The notes under the pieces: generated by a model
Database searches by the model: none
What the model was told of the DNA's origin: nothing
What the model saw: the letters and a program-made list of their open reading frames with translations, nothing else
In this document: in pieces, positions 1 through 13,218 of the stretch
How the letters are laid out: every line of letters starts with the position of its first letter
How positions within the stretch are numbered: the first letter of the stretch is position 1
Translations under genes and position numbers: made by a program
Source of the DNA: Casuarius casuarius
Taxonomy: Eukaryota > Chordata > Aves > Casuariiformes > Casuariidae
DNA length: 64,000 nucleotides
Assembly (NCBI GenBank): GCA_003342895.1
Contig: PTFA01000091.1
Location: forward strand, 1,437,660 to 1,501,659
Reading direction: 5' to 3'

Positions 1-120
1 GTATTCTCATTCTTTTGAGTTCTGGACTATTGCCTTAACCCAGGGACTATCCCCAGGAAAAAACGTCAGTATTCTGTGGAAAAATAACTAAAAATAAATA
101 ACAAAGTTGAAACCATTTAC

Positions 121-348
121 CTGAAATGCACAGGGTGTGTTATCCATACAATATACTCTCAGATTGTAATCCAGAGAATTGCAAGACATGCATCCAAAAA
201 CCGCTACTTTCAGCTGTCGAATGGCACAGTCAGAGATGGGCTCTCCAATAAGAGCATAAGTTCCAAAGCTGTTTAAGAGAATGTGACAGGCATAAGGATC
301 CAACAGGCAGTAGCAAGAAGTAGTTTCCTCTTCCACAGACATCACTTC
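121..348 (-). CDS. UNC5D: UNC5D exon: ZU5 domain end and entry to UPA region
   Basis: A 228-nt exon, phase 0 at both ends (76 whole codons). The acceptor is ttcattttgcag and the donor is CAG|GTAAAT. It encodes [20 protein letters not shown], then [17 protein letters not shown], and [20 protein letters not shown], ending [21 protein letters not shown] closes ZU5, and the VAVFG...LDYNLRVYC strand starts the UPA fold. The exon is cysteine-rich, as in all UNC5 members. It is the last exon in the window; the rest of UPA and the C-terminal death domain would lie on the far side of base 1. A methionine start drawn inside this frame is not a real start. Confidence 0.96.
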
Positions 349-1887
349 CTGCAAAATGAAACTCGGGTTAAAAAAGTATCAACAGGCTTTGAGAACAGGA
401 GTCATGACTTTTTTTTTTTTTTTTTTAATTCAAGTGGAATACATCTGAGTGCCAGTCTGCACATTCTTTACTTGTGCTGACCTCAGGGAAGGGAGACTAC
501 CTATTTGAGTAAATATTCACTATTTAGCCCCAAGTCAGCAATAGGGCTTATGACAATATATTGTGCAGAATTCAATGTGTACAGCATACAACAATAACAA
601 TGATGCATAAAAAATTTTAGCATTTTTTCAAGTGTTCTTGAATTTCTAGCTAATTTTTTCTCAATGTCAAGTTAAGAAATTACCTTGAAGATTAAATCAA
701 TAAGGAAGCCTTGAGCAATAGTAGGTATTTTACATGCTTTCACAACAACCATTACAATTATGTTTACCCTCATCAAAAACACACCTACCCCACTGTTTTG
801 TCTTTCATGCTCAGTTCTGCATTATAACATCATTAGATGAAGTATTTGAGCAGTCTGCAGTCTGATGTTACACTCCTCCTCATTAGTCCCAGGGTGTCTG
901 TAACCAACACTGATGGAGCTGACTATTGAGTACATCTAAGGTAGGAGAACTAAACTGAATTTGAAATGGGTTAAAGGAGGGCAACGAACAACATAGCGGC
1001 TTAGAGGAGGAAAAGGAGAGAGTGAGTTACGATAACCAGGAACGTTCTGTTTCTTTCCTCACAATGCAAGGAACCAAATAGTTCCATCAGTAGCAGTGGA
1101 ATAAAGCTTGATTGGCTGTGGATTTGTGTGTGGACTCTGTGGTTTTAATAATGTGTACAACGAACAAATTTTTTTAATGTTGGGAAATTCAAAACCTCTC
1201 TGTTGAATAAAGGCTCAGTTCATGCACTAGCCTTCTCTTCAGGAGTGTTATTAATAAGATCTCTCCTCAAAAGATGAAACTTTAACATGTTTGAGGCTGC
1301 TGCCTGCATGCCAGTTTTGGTTGAAAATGGCCAATGGGCTTAAAAAATATGGAAGAGGGCAAGGTGGACAGACACAAATACTCAAACGTACATGTCATGA
1401 ATGCACAAAGCTTAATTTCCCCAGTAAATTAGGATAAGAAAATGTATTTTGAACTAAGGAAGGAAAAATGTTTTATGTAATATACACTAACTTCGAAAGT
1501 GACTAGCACACGGCAATCACTGAATGCTCATTGAAATGATGAGTGAAGAGACAAGCTTTTTAAATCAGCAGAACCCTTCTAGGTTAAAAATAAAAAGTTA
1601 AATTTCAAATGTATATTTTTACCAATTCCATAACTTAATTTATATCATGATAAAATCTTGCTTAGATATAATATTCTGTTCTGAATTTCTTTGGGAGCTA
1701 AGATCTATAAAAACTTAATGTTTTCAAAAAAAAAAAAAAAGGATCCTGGCTGCATTATTAAGTGCTACCTGATAAAATGAGTACCTTCTCATGTAACAGG
1801 GGCTAGATCATAAAAAAGCCCATTTTTTGCACATTTTAGTATAGCACTTGAAGAGAGTTTAACTGCTTCTTGACAAAATGCATAATG

Positions 1888-1922
<35 letters not shown>

Positions 1923-2045
1923 NAAAAGAGCATTTTAAGATTCTTGGTTCTATCCCTTGCATCATCTTTGGCCAGCTCCTGACTGAATATGGGTAATCAT
2001 GCTTCCATTAGTACAGCCTTCTGAACGGGAGAAGTCTAAACTTAC
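349..2045 (-). other. UNC5D intron, 1.7 kb
   Basis: Intron between the exons at 2046 and 348. It is AT-rich and contains T18 (409-426), A15 (1726-1740) and T34 followed by one undetermined base (1889-1923). No other gene or conserved coding segment was seen. Confidence 0.85.
1889..1923 (+). repeat. T34 homopolymer ending in an undetermined base
   Basis: Thirty-four T followed by N at 1923. The true length is uncertain. In the transcript it is an A tract about 120 nt downstream of the exon ending at 2046. Confidence 0.9.
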
Positions 2046-2214
2046 CTCCCATTTTCCTTGTTGTGTCCTTTTTTTCAAGTGAATATTCCAGTGCTCTGAA
2101 TTTAATTCTGCGCAGTGTGGTATAGTCAAGGCAAATGGAGTGCTGACAGACGCATCTGAGGGACCACAACTTACTTCTGGACCTAGAAGAACATCTGTGC
2201 CATCTGGCTGTAGG
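2046..2214 (-). CDS. UNC5D: UNC5D exon: ZU5 domain, central part
   Basis: A 169-nt exon, phase 2 to phase 0. The acceptor is a purine-interrupted cacacaaag, weaker than the others, and the donor is GAG|GTAAGG-like. It encodes 56 residues after completing a serine codon: [20 protein letters not shown], then [20 protein letters not shown], and [20 protein letters not shown] and HWNIHLKKR are conserved ZU5 strands, while the piece between CGP and STPF differs from mammals as I remember it. A second AG seven bases inside the exon would shift the frame if used, so the upstream AG is preferred. On the transcript strand a 34-base A tract with one undetermined base lies about 120 nt into the downstream intron. 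Confidence 0.95.
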
Positions 2215-4063
2215 CTTTGTGTGAAAAGAAGAAGAAAAAAATCTTTCAGGATTTTTATTAAGGAGTAAAAATGTACTTACACTACCTGCATTACATAAAT
2301 ATTTAAAATACTGTTGTCAAAAAGCTCTGTTTCAGTCATCTGTTATCTGTTCTGTGCTAATTTCCATATGGAAGTGGCTGGAGGTGAAACAGACTTATTA
2401 AGCTACATCTACTCAAAGCCTTGGCTGGTCTGTTTAGGCTTTTGATCTTTAAAATACATTTCAATTTCTTTAAACAAAATACAACACTAAAATTACTCTA
2501 TGAAAGTAAGCCTTGTTTTATGGACCAGCTGATTATACTACCACCTAATTCTGCCTGCAAAGAATGTCATCAACAATATTTTTATGGTAATAAAGCATAG
2601 CTTAAAAACAGTCTCTCATAAATTTCCTCAGATTGAGTGTGATCTTCCTGGTTTGAAACCACATTCATATTCTGCCAGATGAACAAGATATAGAAAGGTA
2701 ACTTACAGCAGGCATTAGGGATAGAATCTGAATGTAATCATTCATGTTTGGTTAGATTAATTGCTTTCTAAATTATAAAGATGAAGTCTCTGACATGAAT
2801 CTTTCTGCCTTCTCCCTCATTCAAACCTAAATTTAACTCTGTCCGACATACATAAACTGTTTTTCCTTACCTTTGTAACATAAACACCTATGCAGAATAA
2901 TTGACAAAGTGTATCAGACTAGTTTGTTGGATATAAATGCTGGAATTTGAACCATCTTGCCCTAGCTTTTTGCACTGTAATCTTTCCTTTGGGTTGTAGG
3001 ACCCAATTCTTGTGTCTTGTTAATTATTGGATGCATAATTCACTCTTAAAATTGTAGTGAATGGAGTCTCAAGATACAAATGAGGGGAAAAAACCTTGTC
3101 CTTGTCCCTGCTTAAAAATTAGGATATATTTTTCACTGCCATGTCACAAGCTAATGAAAACATTGCCCTTCTTAAGAGTTTTGCAATAGCAGCACAGCAA
3201 CAACTAAACCCTCCCATACTACCTATGCTAAGCCCAGTGCTACATGGCTATACTGCTAATTTACAAGCTATCCAAGCCAACCTGGATACAGCAGTTAAGT
3301 GAATGTAGTGCTCATGTAGGCACACTTGAGTGCAGACTTGCACTTAGTCATATTCCTGCTAGAAACAGTTTTTTGCACAAAAATCGAAACATCAACCATT
3401 GCTACCTTTTGCAAATGACATTTGATTTCCTTAAAAACAAACTCTTCCAGCAGTTTTCCCAAATCACCTCTCTTCCCAGCTAATTGAAGAAATCATCCTG
3501 AGTTTCTTACAAATACAAGGAAAAAATGTCTGAGAATGAAAATAGAACCCCTCAAGACAACTTTTTACATACTTATTTCAGTAAGTAAGTTATTCAATTT
3601 GTGTGATTTCGCTCTGCTGTACCTCAGCAAAAGCTGGTGCATGCTATTTCCTTATCTCTGTTTTGATGTAGCTACAGAAAGGGGCAACAAAAGCATATTT
3701 CCAGAAAATGAGTCAAACATTAGTTATTTAACTTGGTAGCTGCATCTCAATCCTATCTCTCACACAACAGACGTATCTTTCACCAAGTAGCTGCTCCTGA
3801 CAAATGCATAAATGCGAGAGGGTGGGAGGGCAGGAATTTTCCAAAGTTACCGCTAGTACAAAGTCTGACAATTCATCTTCGATAGTGGGAGCAATATATA
3901 GGTTATTTTGAAAAAACAACACTGTATTTACCCTTAAGGGCTGTGCAGCCAGAGTTTTACTCATGCTATTGTGGATAATTCCCATCAGAAACAGCTCAAA
4001 TTTTCCAAGTATCAAGAATGAAATAAAACACTGCAGATACAAGAAGAAATTAATATTATATAA

Positions 4064-4094
4064 TACACACGCACACACTCACCCCCCCCCCCCC
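4064..4094 (+). repeat. CA-rich run followed by C13
   Basis: A short imperfect ACAC/GCAC run directly followed by thirteen C (4082-4094). Confidence 0.85.
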
Positions 4095-7000
4095 AGTGAT
4101 GGGAGAGTTCTGGTAGCAGCCTAGCAAGATTGCTATGGAAGACAGGGACAATAAAATTGTAGACTGCTAACTCCCCTCGCCCCAAGCTACAGTCACTGAA
4201 AAGGTGTACGCTCTGTCATGGCTGCTGGCGGATTTCCAGAGTCTCTCTGTATAATTGCTGATGGAGAAGAATAATAGCAGGGGATGTGTGTGAATGGCCA
4301 ATGACAAGCTATTTTGAAAGGAGCTATTTAGTTGCTTTTAGAGAATCATCCCCCCTGTAGAACATATTGGACAGACATATGGGAATTGTGGGAATTATTT
4401 AATAGCAAATGAACTGAAATCAGCTAATTAGATGAACTCTCACACATGTTGCAAGTAGCAAGAGTATTTTGTATAAAAACTGACATGATATTAAGAATCT
4501 GACGCAGTTCACAGCCATTAGGCAAGGCAGGAAAGGGAAGCGTTACAGGATGCAAGTATTTAATATTCCCATAGTCACAAGGTAAACAGATCAGTAACCA
4601 GATCTAATCCTCTTAAATCCATCAAAATCAAGCGCCTGTAAGATTTCCAGTAAATGAAAAACAAAGAATCACTATAGCTGAGCAAAAATTAGTTTTTTTT
4701 CTAAAAATAATACACGAGCAAGAAGCCGTAAGCATTTCATCTCACAATATTCTTCTGCCTTCAACAGAGTAGAAAGTAATAAACAGATTTCTTGCATTTA
4801 GAATTTTAAAAAATTAGTAAAACTTAGAATGTTATTTCAAGGTTTGATCATCAATATTTTTGAAAATATTCTTTCAACAGGATTTGTGTGGTGATGCTCT
4901 TTTTATGCAAAAAAATCTTTTTGTCTCTTCTCCTTGCAAGAATGCATTGCATGAGCAAATTCTGTGAAACAAATTACAAATTGCTGTCCTGACAGCTCAT
5001 ACTCTTTTTTTCTACATGAAGGCTACATAGCGTTAATGAGAGATGTCTTACAAAATCAAAACCTTACAAGCATTCAGGAGTGAAGCTTAACAAAATCCAC
5101 AGAAGGTGAATCTTCCTTCCCTTTTTCACAGACATACAGATATGTTAAGGCTTAAAAAAACTGAGGATACTTCTTTTTTATTATTTGCAGAATAAGCCAT
5201 TAGAGACCTGATTTTTTCACAGGATCTTTTATGCCCACATTCCCAAAATCTATCAGTCAGTCCTCAACAGTTGTGAAAATCAAACAGATTTTGCAAAACA
5301 ATATCCTTATATATAAGGGATTCTGTATGTGATCCAGTTATATTAGCATAAATGTTAACTTAGTGTTCAAGGCAGTAATCAGCACAGCTCTAAAATACTA
5401 CTATTCTTACCTGATGATTTCTACCACTCATTTCATACTGCTGTAAAGAACTACTAATGCAGGAAAGCAGGGAATTACAGCACAAATGCCTTGTCTAAGA
5501 TGAAAGAGCAGTCTGTATTTATACAGAAAAAAAAAAATTTTAGAATCCTCAATCACAATTCCAGCCTGAACATCACACTGTACAATACTTTCCGAGCTTC
5601 ATAATAGCCCATAATGTTTGATATTTCTTCTTATACTAATACAACTTCAAGATAATCTTACTTTTTTCTGTGTCTTTCCATCCTGCAGTAGATAACTGCA
5701 TGCACAATTTTCATCTTATTCTAACATTTCTGCATGACAGAGGAATGCAGGCACGATTACCTTTAAAGTCTTGATTTTTGAGAGATGTCTGCCCATATGC
5801 AAAATAAAGCAAAGTAGTTTTAATACTTGAGTATTGGCTTGAATTGCAATACAATAGTCTACAAAAGTAGGTAGATGAGAAGCATGGTGGTGTGGGGCCC
5901 TGAGTACTACAACTGAAAGAAAAGCTAACTCCACAGAGAGTGAAATCTGGAAGTCTACCTAGAGAAGAAGTAGGTATAAAAATTAGCTGGATGATGTCCC
6001 TGCTGCTATTCTTTGACCCTGCAACAATTTCACATAAATAAGCCAGTGGCTTGTGGTCACCACATTTCTCCTTGAACAATGTAAAGCAAACTCAAACCAG
6101 TAAGCTTTAGGCTGAGGTTTCTGAACCTAATGGCCAGAAGCAAAACAGCTTTGAATTCATTTGAGATAGATAGTCTGTATTGCAGCAGCTCAGGATCAAG
6201 CATTTAATTTGTATGACCAGTACCCATCTCAATCACTCCACTGTACCTACTGTCAGGTTACTCTCTGTTTCTGCTGACTTGAATCCCACTCATCCTTTGG
6301 CATGTTCACCCTCATGTTCATACTGACTTTGCTGTTGCGATGTTCTGAATGTGCACCATTAAAAGGCAGCGGTTTAAGGGACAGCCCACTCTAAGCTTCT
6401 GTTTCCTAGCTGTACGTCTGTTGTACTGTTAGAGGGAGATTTGTATCCACAAACTTATCTGTACCTGAAGCCAGAGGGCTGAGAAAACTTCATGGGGAGG
6501 ATCTGGTCCTCAAGAGGAGGCCTCTTGCCACTCAAAGCCCTGTTCATGTCAGCTGTCAAAACAACTGGGCATCTGTTAGCCTAACCTAAAGGAGAAGCAG
6601 CAAAAGAAGCTGCAAATGCCAGACATTCTTTTCACTTTGTGCAGTACAAAGGCCCTGAGACAAAGGTGTGGTGATACAAAGGTGTGTATTCTACCCCAAA
6701 CTCATCTCTCCATTAAAATTATGTATTGGAATACTGGCATGGTTAACTGGGGAAGCAGAGAAGTGAACAGGAAAAAATGGTGACATAATGAATTTCTCAG
6801 AAGACATTCACATTTACCTTTCAACACAAACTCCCTCAGTGGCTCATCACAAGCATCTGCAACAGAGAACCTGACAGCATCACAGGCTCCTAGATATACC
6901 ATGATACCTGGGAAGTGAAGTCTGTCCAGTAATGAACACATCTGTGCCTTCAGTCTGGATTTCTAATTATAGTTCACTCCTTGGATGGCACAAATATTTG

Positions 7001-10000
7001 GTCTTGGATTGCTACAGACACACAAATGCCGGCTTTTTTCCTCCCTTTTGCACCCATATACATACAAATGAACTTGGAAAAAAGCAAAATAAATTCATAG
7101 TTTACAAAATCAATTTAAAAAAGAAACAACATCAAATTTAAACACTCTACTCATCAACCCTGCAGTTTACAGCACAGTTGGATTCTATTACTGTGGGCTG
7201 CTTTTGCAAGATGAGAAAATTTTCCCTTTGGAAGGTAAAGGTACATTATTTGTACATTTTTATATTTAGATATAACTTTGCTTATAAATGCTTTGTTATG
7301 TGCATACCGTTATGAAGGTCTGGTTTTTCAAATTATACAATTACAAAATATGTTTAAATCTGGGCAACACTGGCTGGTTTCATTCTGTATATGTAAATTA
7401 CAATATGTGAATACTATGTGTAGGTGTTGGACACAAAGTTAAGTGCACACCAGAAATGCATTCCAGTTTGCATATTGTTCAGTCAAATTTGTTCAGTTAT
7501 CATTGAACATTCATGTTTCTACTAGAATCATAGAAACGAAAAGACAAAAAAGGGGAGTAACAGCGTGAGTTCTTGACTTCTCTGTCCTCTTAGTTTCCTT
7601 TACTTCTTTTGTTTTTCCCCACTCTAATCTTTCCACTCTTATATTCACCATATGAGAATCTCTAAAACATCACAGTAGTATTTTCAGAATTATTGCAGCT
7701 TCAGAATTAATTAAGCTTTTTCTAATATTTAGAATGTAGAGGTATATTCACAATTTAAGAAGTTTATTCAAAACTCATAAGTTTTTGTATGAAACTAGCT
7801 AAAAACACTCATAGTTGTGCAGCTCCCATTAGGTTTTATGTTGTGGAAGAATGCATGTGAGGGTTTCAGTAAACTTATTCAGGGACCCAAATCTTTAGAG
7901 TTAGTACTGGCACAAGTCAAGAAAAACAATTTGTTTACACTGTAGGCTACTAAATGCATATATAGTCCTGGCTTTTAAAATCCTACTACCCCTTGCCAAA
8001 GAGTTGCAAGGTTTTCTAGAAAAAGTCTGTCAACCCTTAACACAAGTAGGCAGGGTATGCCTAGGGATGTATAGCGACTTATATAATATTACTACCTTAG
8101 ATTTGTGATCTCACCACCTAATCTCAGCACACAGCAAGGAACTCATTTATATGCTTTGTTTTCATTGTGGAACCAGCCATGTGACGTGGTTTTTTTTAAA
8201 TTTAAACAAACCCCAATAACATACAATACTCCAAAGACAGGAGACAATGCATTCATTATCAGATCCTCTAAGCTACTCTATGTTCTTCTGAAGCACAGAG
8301 TTCAGGCTTAACTTGCGATGAGTTCTTATGTGTAGTATCCTCACTACATGGTAATTAACTAAACTGGAAATAATGTTTATGATAAATCATTCTCATAGAG
8401 CTTGATAGTTCTTCCAGAACAACTGTCAATAAAAGAAATCACACACATAGATAAAGTATCATTATACAATGTGGATCATCTTTTCAGCATGCAATCAGAT
8501 GTGCAGACAAGTGACTTTCCTCCTTGCTGAAGGAAAGTTCTTAACAAGCACAGGCTACTGTTATCTTTTCAACTTCAGCTTAATTAAGACTCACTTTGGC
8601 TATTCTCATCTTTTCTCAAACTGCAATCAGTGTGGTATTAAAACATACTATTAAAATGACAGCAATGTGTAGGGTGAAGTGTAGAAGGTTAAGGTTTGCA
8701 AGAAAGGAGAAAGAAAAATGGTGATCAGGAAAAATACAAATATTTCAGGGCAGATTCTGCCTTCTGTTATAGCTCAGTTAATGTTACTTATGTGTGGAAT
8801 ACAGACCACATTCAACAAGGACACTCTATTGGCTGAGTAATTGTAGACTGATAATATGCTTCTCTTTGATAGAGTTTTCACAGTGGGTATCTTATAAAGC
8901 TTTACCTCTATTAAAGTCATGTAGAAGAATTTAAACAATTTTTTTGCTGCTTCAAAGTGAATCACAGAATTGAGAAAAGAACACAGGAGCCCAAATGCTT
9001 GCTCATGCCCCATAGCCCTCCACTGTGACAGCAGGTTCTAACAACAGACAATTGGAATATCAGCCCTTTCTGACTGAAATTTCAAACCTTTCACTGTGCT
9101 CAGTAGCACCTACTTTTTCATTAGCAAATACCTACAAAATGCAGAAGTGACACACAAAAAAAAAAAAAAAAAAGCCAACCCACTCAGTACATGAAAAGGT
9201 TTCCTCTCTTTACTTAAAAAGTGTCAGGTAGTGGCAATTTCTAGAGGTAAGACATCATCCTCAATATGCTGACCTAGCAATTATCTCCTCTCAGGGCTCA
9301 TCACAATAATTGTAATTTGCAGCTTCTCCTGCCTCTCTCCCACGTCTTTTTTTCTTACAAATTTTAATTTTTCAAATCAGAGCATTATGCTTCTTCTATA
9401 CAAAATGAAAGCTTGAAAGCCAAAGCATCAAGCTACGTAAAAGGCATCAGTGCTTCTCGTGATTTTGCTACAGCTGTTCTTCTATTATTTCTAGACCCCA
9501 GTAAGACAGGGTACTCTGGAGGACCCACAGCTAGCCAATATTTCTCTCCTTCATAACAATCTAATTGAATTGCAGCATATAATTTTTATTTATTTTTGCC
9601 TTTTAAAAAACCTCTTCAAGCATGCGTGCTGGCAGCAGTTGGTTGTGGAGCATTAGCATTTCAGAGACAACAGCCACACACTAGACCCCATGCTAGCTCT
9701 TCTGTGATGAGCACTTGGGGTTCATCGGCTACTGTGAGTGGTTGTGCAACCTCTAGTCACAAGCTTGCAGCTCATCAGGGGATCCTGATGAAGGGAGAGG
9801 TTGGTCTTTTTTAGTTTTGTTTTAAACGATATCCTAGAGGTGACTGGATTTGTCCCTCTTGATGAATAGTGAACATGATCATGCTAAATTCAAGTTATAT
9901 AGTTGCATTTAAGCACTCGTGGAACAATACTTGCAGCAAAGGGTTGTTGATGATTCTCTTTCCAAAATAATACTGCATTTCCATACAGCCTAAACTGTCC

Positions 10001-10339
10001 CACTGTGTCTAGATTCCAGTCCCTTGGCAGTATACTGCCCATCTCACATTACTGTTAGCATGTGCTGGCACATCATTTGCCATTGCAAAAGCAGGGATAA
10101 AGGATGCTTAGCTTTCTCATGAAGGACCTACTCCTCCATACAAGCAAGTTTTTAGAAACCATAGAGAGAAAGAATTTATCTGTTAACTGAACAGCTTTCA
10201 CTTTCTGAGTGTAACTTCATTGCAATGGTGCTTAGACACTGGAAGTGATACTTGAATTGCCTTTTGCTAGGCTGTGTATCAAATCATTGCTGAAGAGAGT
10301 TACTGCCCTTAAAAATTAACATGTAAATAGACAGGCATC

Positions 10340-10480
10340 ATTTTCTTCCTATTATAAACCAGGCATGGAAACGTAAGAAGAGTAAGCCATTTGCCTGAGG
10401 TCACAAGAGAATTGGTAACAAAACCAGCAATGGAATGAGCCAAGATTTTCTGATTCTCTGTACAACACCTAAACCACAAG
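10340..10480 (+). repeat. MIR/CORE-SINE-like fragment
   Basis: It follows the familiar order of an old tRNA-derived SINE body: attataaaccaggcatggaaac, then tgcctgaggtcacaag, then gattctctgtacaacacctaaaccac. The subfamily cannot be named by eye. Confidence 0.6.
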
Positions 10481-12084
10481 TTCATCTTTCCTTTGCTAAG
10501 CTCTTTCATGTAAGTTACCCACAGATTCTGGCTGATTCCTGGTTGAATACAGCTAGCAAAAAGATCATCTGGCCAACAGTACTGGGACTCACACTTACCA
10601 AGTGACACTGTTCCTAGCTGCACTGAACCACTCACTAGCTGTAACTCCCTGCAGCCTGTAAGTAACTGCAGTGACACAGCTTGAGGAGTTCTGGTTCAAG
10701 GAACAAACCAGCAGATGGCTGTCTCTATTCCAGTGTGGCTCTGCTCAGCCCTTCTGGCTTAAGCATGAAGACAAAATTAAGGAAGGAGACAAGAGAATAT
10801 TTCACTCCAGTTCTCACTTGGGCCAGAATCAATAGCTTTGTTGTTTCTTTCACAGACATCAATAACCTGTGCTTTCTGCCAGCATCAGAGCACGTATGGG
10901 GTTTGGAGGTTTAGCTTGGCTTTTTTTTCCTGTAAGGAGTCCCTCAATGCTTCTTTAGGATGTCCCAACCACCAGAAGTATCATTGAGGATCTATGCAGT
11001 AAAACCCATATGTGTGCCCGAAAGACTTTTTGATCTGTTGCCTTTCCAGAGAGACCACCAGTTCCATCACCGATTTGTTCAGTTATGTGAAACACTGAAG
11101 AATTTTCAAACCTGAATGTGTTTTCTATTTAAGATACAATGAAATTCCCATTCCACAGAGGATTGTATCAGTTTACAGCAGAAACAGCTGGTATCTCATG
11201 ATGGTACCTGTAGTGCACAGATGATAGGGATTTTTTTTTATTACAAAATGATAGTGAATTCAGAAAGAATAGCTCTATCAGATTGCACTATCTATCTGCT
11301 CTGTTTCTATCACTGTGTTTAACATATATCTCATACCAACCTACCTCACCAGCTAAATGAAGATTACAATAGAAGTGACAGCCAACCCTGCTAGTCCTTA
11401 AAAATCTAAATCTGAACAATATGAACCTTGTTCTCTCAGACACATTTAAGACATGCAAGGTTCCCGTTTCCAGTGAGTTCAAATCCCCATGAGAAAAACT
11501 CAGGCCTTCATTCTCATATGCATCTATTGATCTGTTTAACTTCCATACTAAATTAAACTTCACTGAATGCAATAAGGTGTGGACAAGGTTTCATTTGGAA
11601 TTTACAGCTTGTGCAGTTTTAATGGTCACGCATCAGCAACTTGTGAAGTAAAGAAAAGCTACCCTTTAATCCACTATTTTCCCTTTTTCCACTTCTGAGC
11701 ATTGTGCTTGCCCAACTGAATGATGTTCTACCTTTTAGGAGTATCTGCATTACAGACCATATGTTTGGTTAGCAATTCTGTAAAATGGTTTGGTACTTTT
11801 CTCTATCACCTTTCATCCACACATGTAAAACAGGTATTAATTCTGAAGTAACAGCATTTCCTCCCACTCTCAGCATACAGAAGCCCATGGGCAATAAAAG
11901 TGAACCCAGGCTCCTTGTATGCCAGTGCGACCCGCAGCTTCTAGACAAGTCTGTTTTTTTTCTACCCCATTCAGATGGCTGAAAAGTGTATCAATCAAAA
12001 TCTGTTAAAACCATCTGTTTGTCTGGCTGTTTTTTTTCATAAAAATAAAGCAGAAAAATCCATTCTAAAGCAAGTGACTTTGGC

Positions 12085-12160
12085 CCAAATTCCAGTCCAT
12101 CCAATGCAGAACAAAGACAACTCCAGTGATTACAACGGAATCAGTGAAAACATCCACATG
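12085..12160. repeat. Old dispersed element fragment with palindrome-like core
   Basis: It contains ttggcccaaattccagtcc, then acaactccagtgattacaac and ggaatcagtg. It resembles a repeat common in turtles and birds whose near-palindromic core reads roughly 'actccattgacttcaatggagt'. I cannot name the family. Confidence 0.4.
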
Positions 12161-13133
12161 TGGAACTCACAAGAGTTTTTAGCACCCTGTATCTAACAGA
12201 GCAACTAGGTTTTAAAAGCACCTAGAAATGAGCTAGGTGCCTTTTGTATAACAGACACTTGCAACATGCATTGACACCAACATTAAAAAAAAAAAAAAAG
12301 GACAGAGACCTGCATTTACCAAAAACCTCTTTCTTCTTCCTTCTCTTTTTCCTGTCTTTGCAGTGAATATCATAGTGTTGAACTGGAAATTCTGGAGAAC
12401 TAACTCATTCATTTGTGAAATAAGAGCAGTATTTCAAACATCACCTTCCTGTCCCACCAGACAGAATGTAGAAAAAACTACTTAGAGAACAAAGTGCAGT
12501 TTAATTGCCACTGTTCATCAGCTGCTGCTGGCAAATCCAACTAGGGAACACATTCCAATGGTGACTTATAAAACAAACAAAATTTAAAAATGATCTTGTG
12601 CACTCATCTATTCACATCACCTAGGTTACCAAAAGTCTGTCATGAAGTAACAACACTTCTGTACCTACCTGCCATAGGGTCATTCAAACTGGTGACCTAG
12701 ATAGTAAATTTTAACCTGTGGTCTGCAGATAATGAGTCTCTGGATCTAAAGTTTCCATTAAAGGTAATTAATAAAGTAACTGTACTGTCAGTATGCTTGT
12801 GTGATATAAGTCGTCTGCAAATCAGAAATGATACATTCACCAACGCTGATTTCAACACTCTATCATACACTGGTTTCCTCGAGGTATCCCATCCCTAACA
12901 GCATTTGCAATAATTACATGTGATTTCACAGCCTCACACAAAATGCCTGCTTTTTGTATCATTTATATGGATATGGCTTATGCCACAACAGCATGGTCAC
13001 ACCAGCAACAGTGAAGATGGAACGACTCTTGCATATTCCATTCCTTGAGACAGCATGGACAAATCATCAATGAAATGAGACAGTTCCACAGATTTTGAAT
13101 GGTATTATTGCGTGTTTTTTATGTACTTTTTAC

Positions 13134-13218
13134 CTGGACTCCCTTTGACTGATGGCAAGATAGATTTCCCATGAACTCTCTTCAGGAATAGCTCCATGTG
13201 GTATCAACAGACTGACTC
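13134..13218 (-). CDS. UNC5D: UNC5D exon: ZU5 domain, N-terminal part
   Basis: An 85-nt exon found by splicing logic rather than ORF length. The acceptor is gctctttcatag; the donor is AG|GTAAAA, with weak bases after +4. It begins in phase 1 and ends in phase 2, and its length is not a multiple of three, so skipping would break the frame. It encodes [20 protein letters not shown], then AISQRES and the split serine codon. [12 protein letters not shown] is a hallmark ZU5 motif. The second half (YLAISQRES) departs from YMSINQGEP, which I recall for mammals, in a surface-loop region. The exon is isolated by a 4.2-kb intron on one side and a 10.9-kb intron on the other. Confidence 0.95.

Larger units (their letters stand above)
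2215..13133 (-). other. UNC5D intron, 10.9 kb
   Basis: Intron inside the ZU5 coding region, AT-rich. It holds a C13 run (4082-4094) beside a short CA run, an A18 run (9156-9173), an A15 run (12285-12299), a MIR-like fragment near 10340-10480 and a dispersed-repeat fragment near 12085-12160. Open frames of up to 122 codons (5711-6079, 10309-10677) show no recognisable protein and look accidental. Confidence 0.85.

Noticed and set aside
1889..1923. Poly-A tail of a processed retrocopy on the minus strand
   Set aside because: The sequence next to the tract is the intron and exon of UNC5D itself, with no foreign transcript body or target duplication seen.
5711..6079. A 122-codon minus-strand open frame in the 10.9-kb intron
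   Set aside because: No family resemblance or codon pattern, and a second overlapping frame is equally open. Treated as accidental.
10309..10677. A 122-codon minus-strand open frame
   Set aside because: It overlaps a MIR-like SINE fragment and resembles no known protein.
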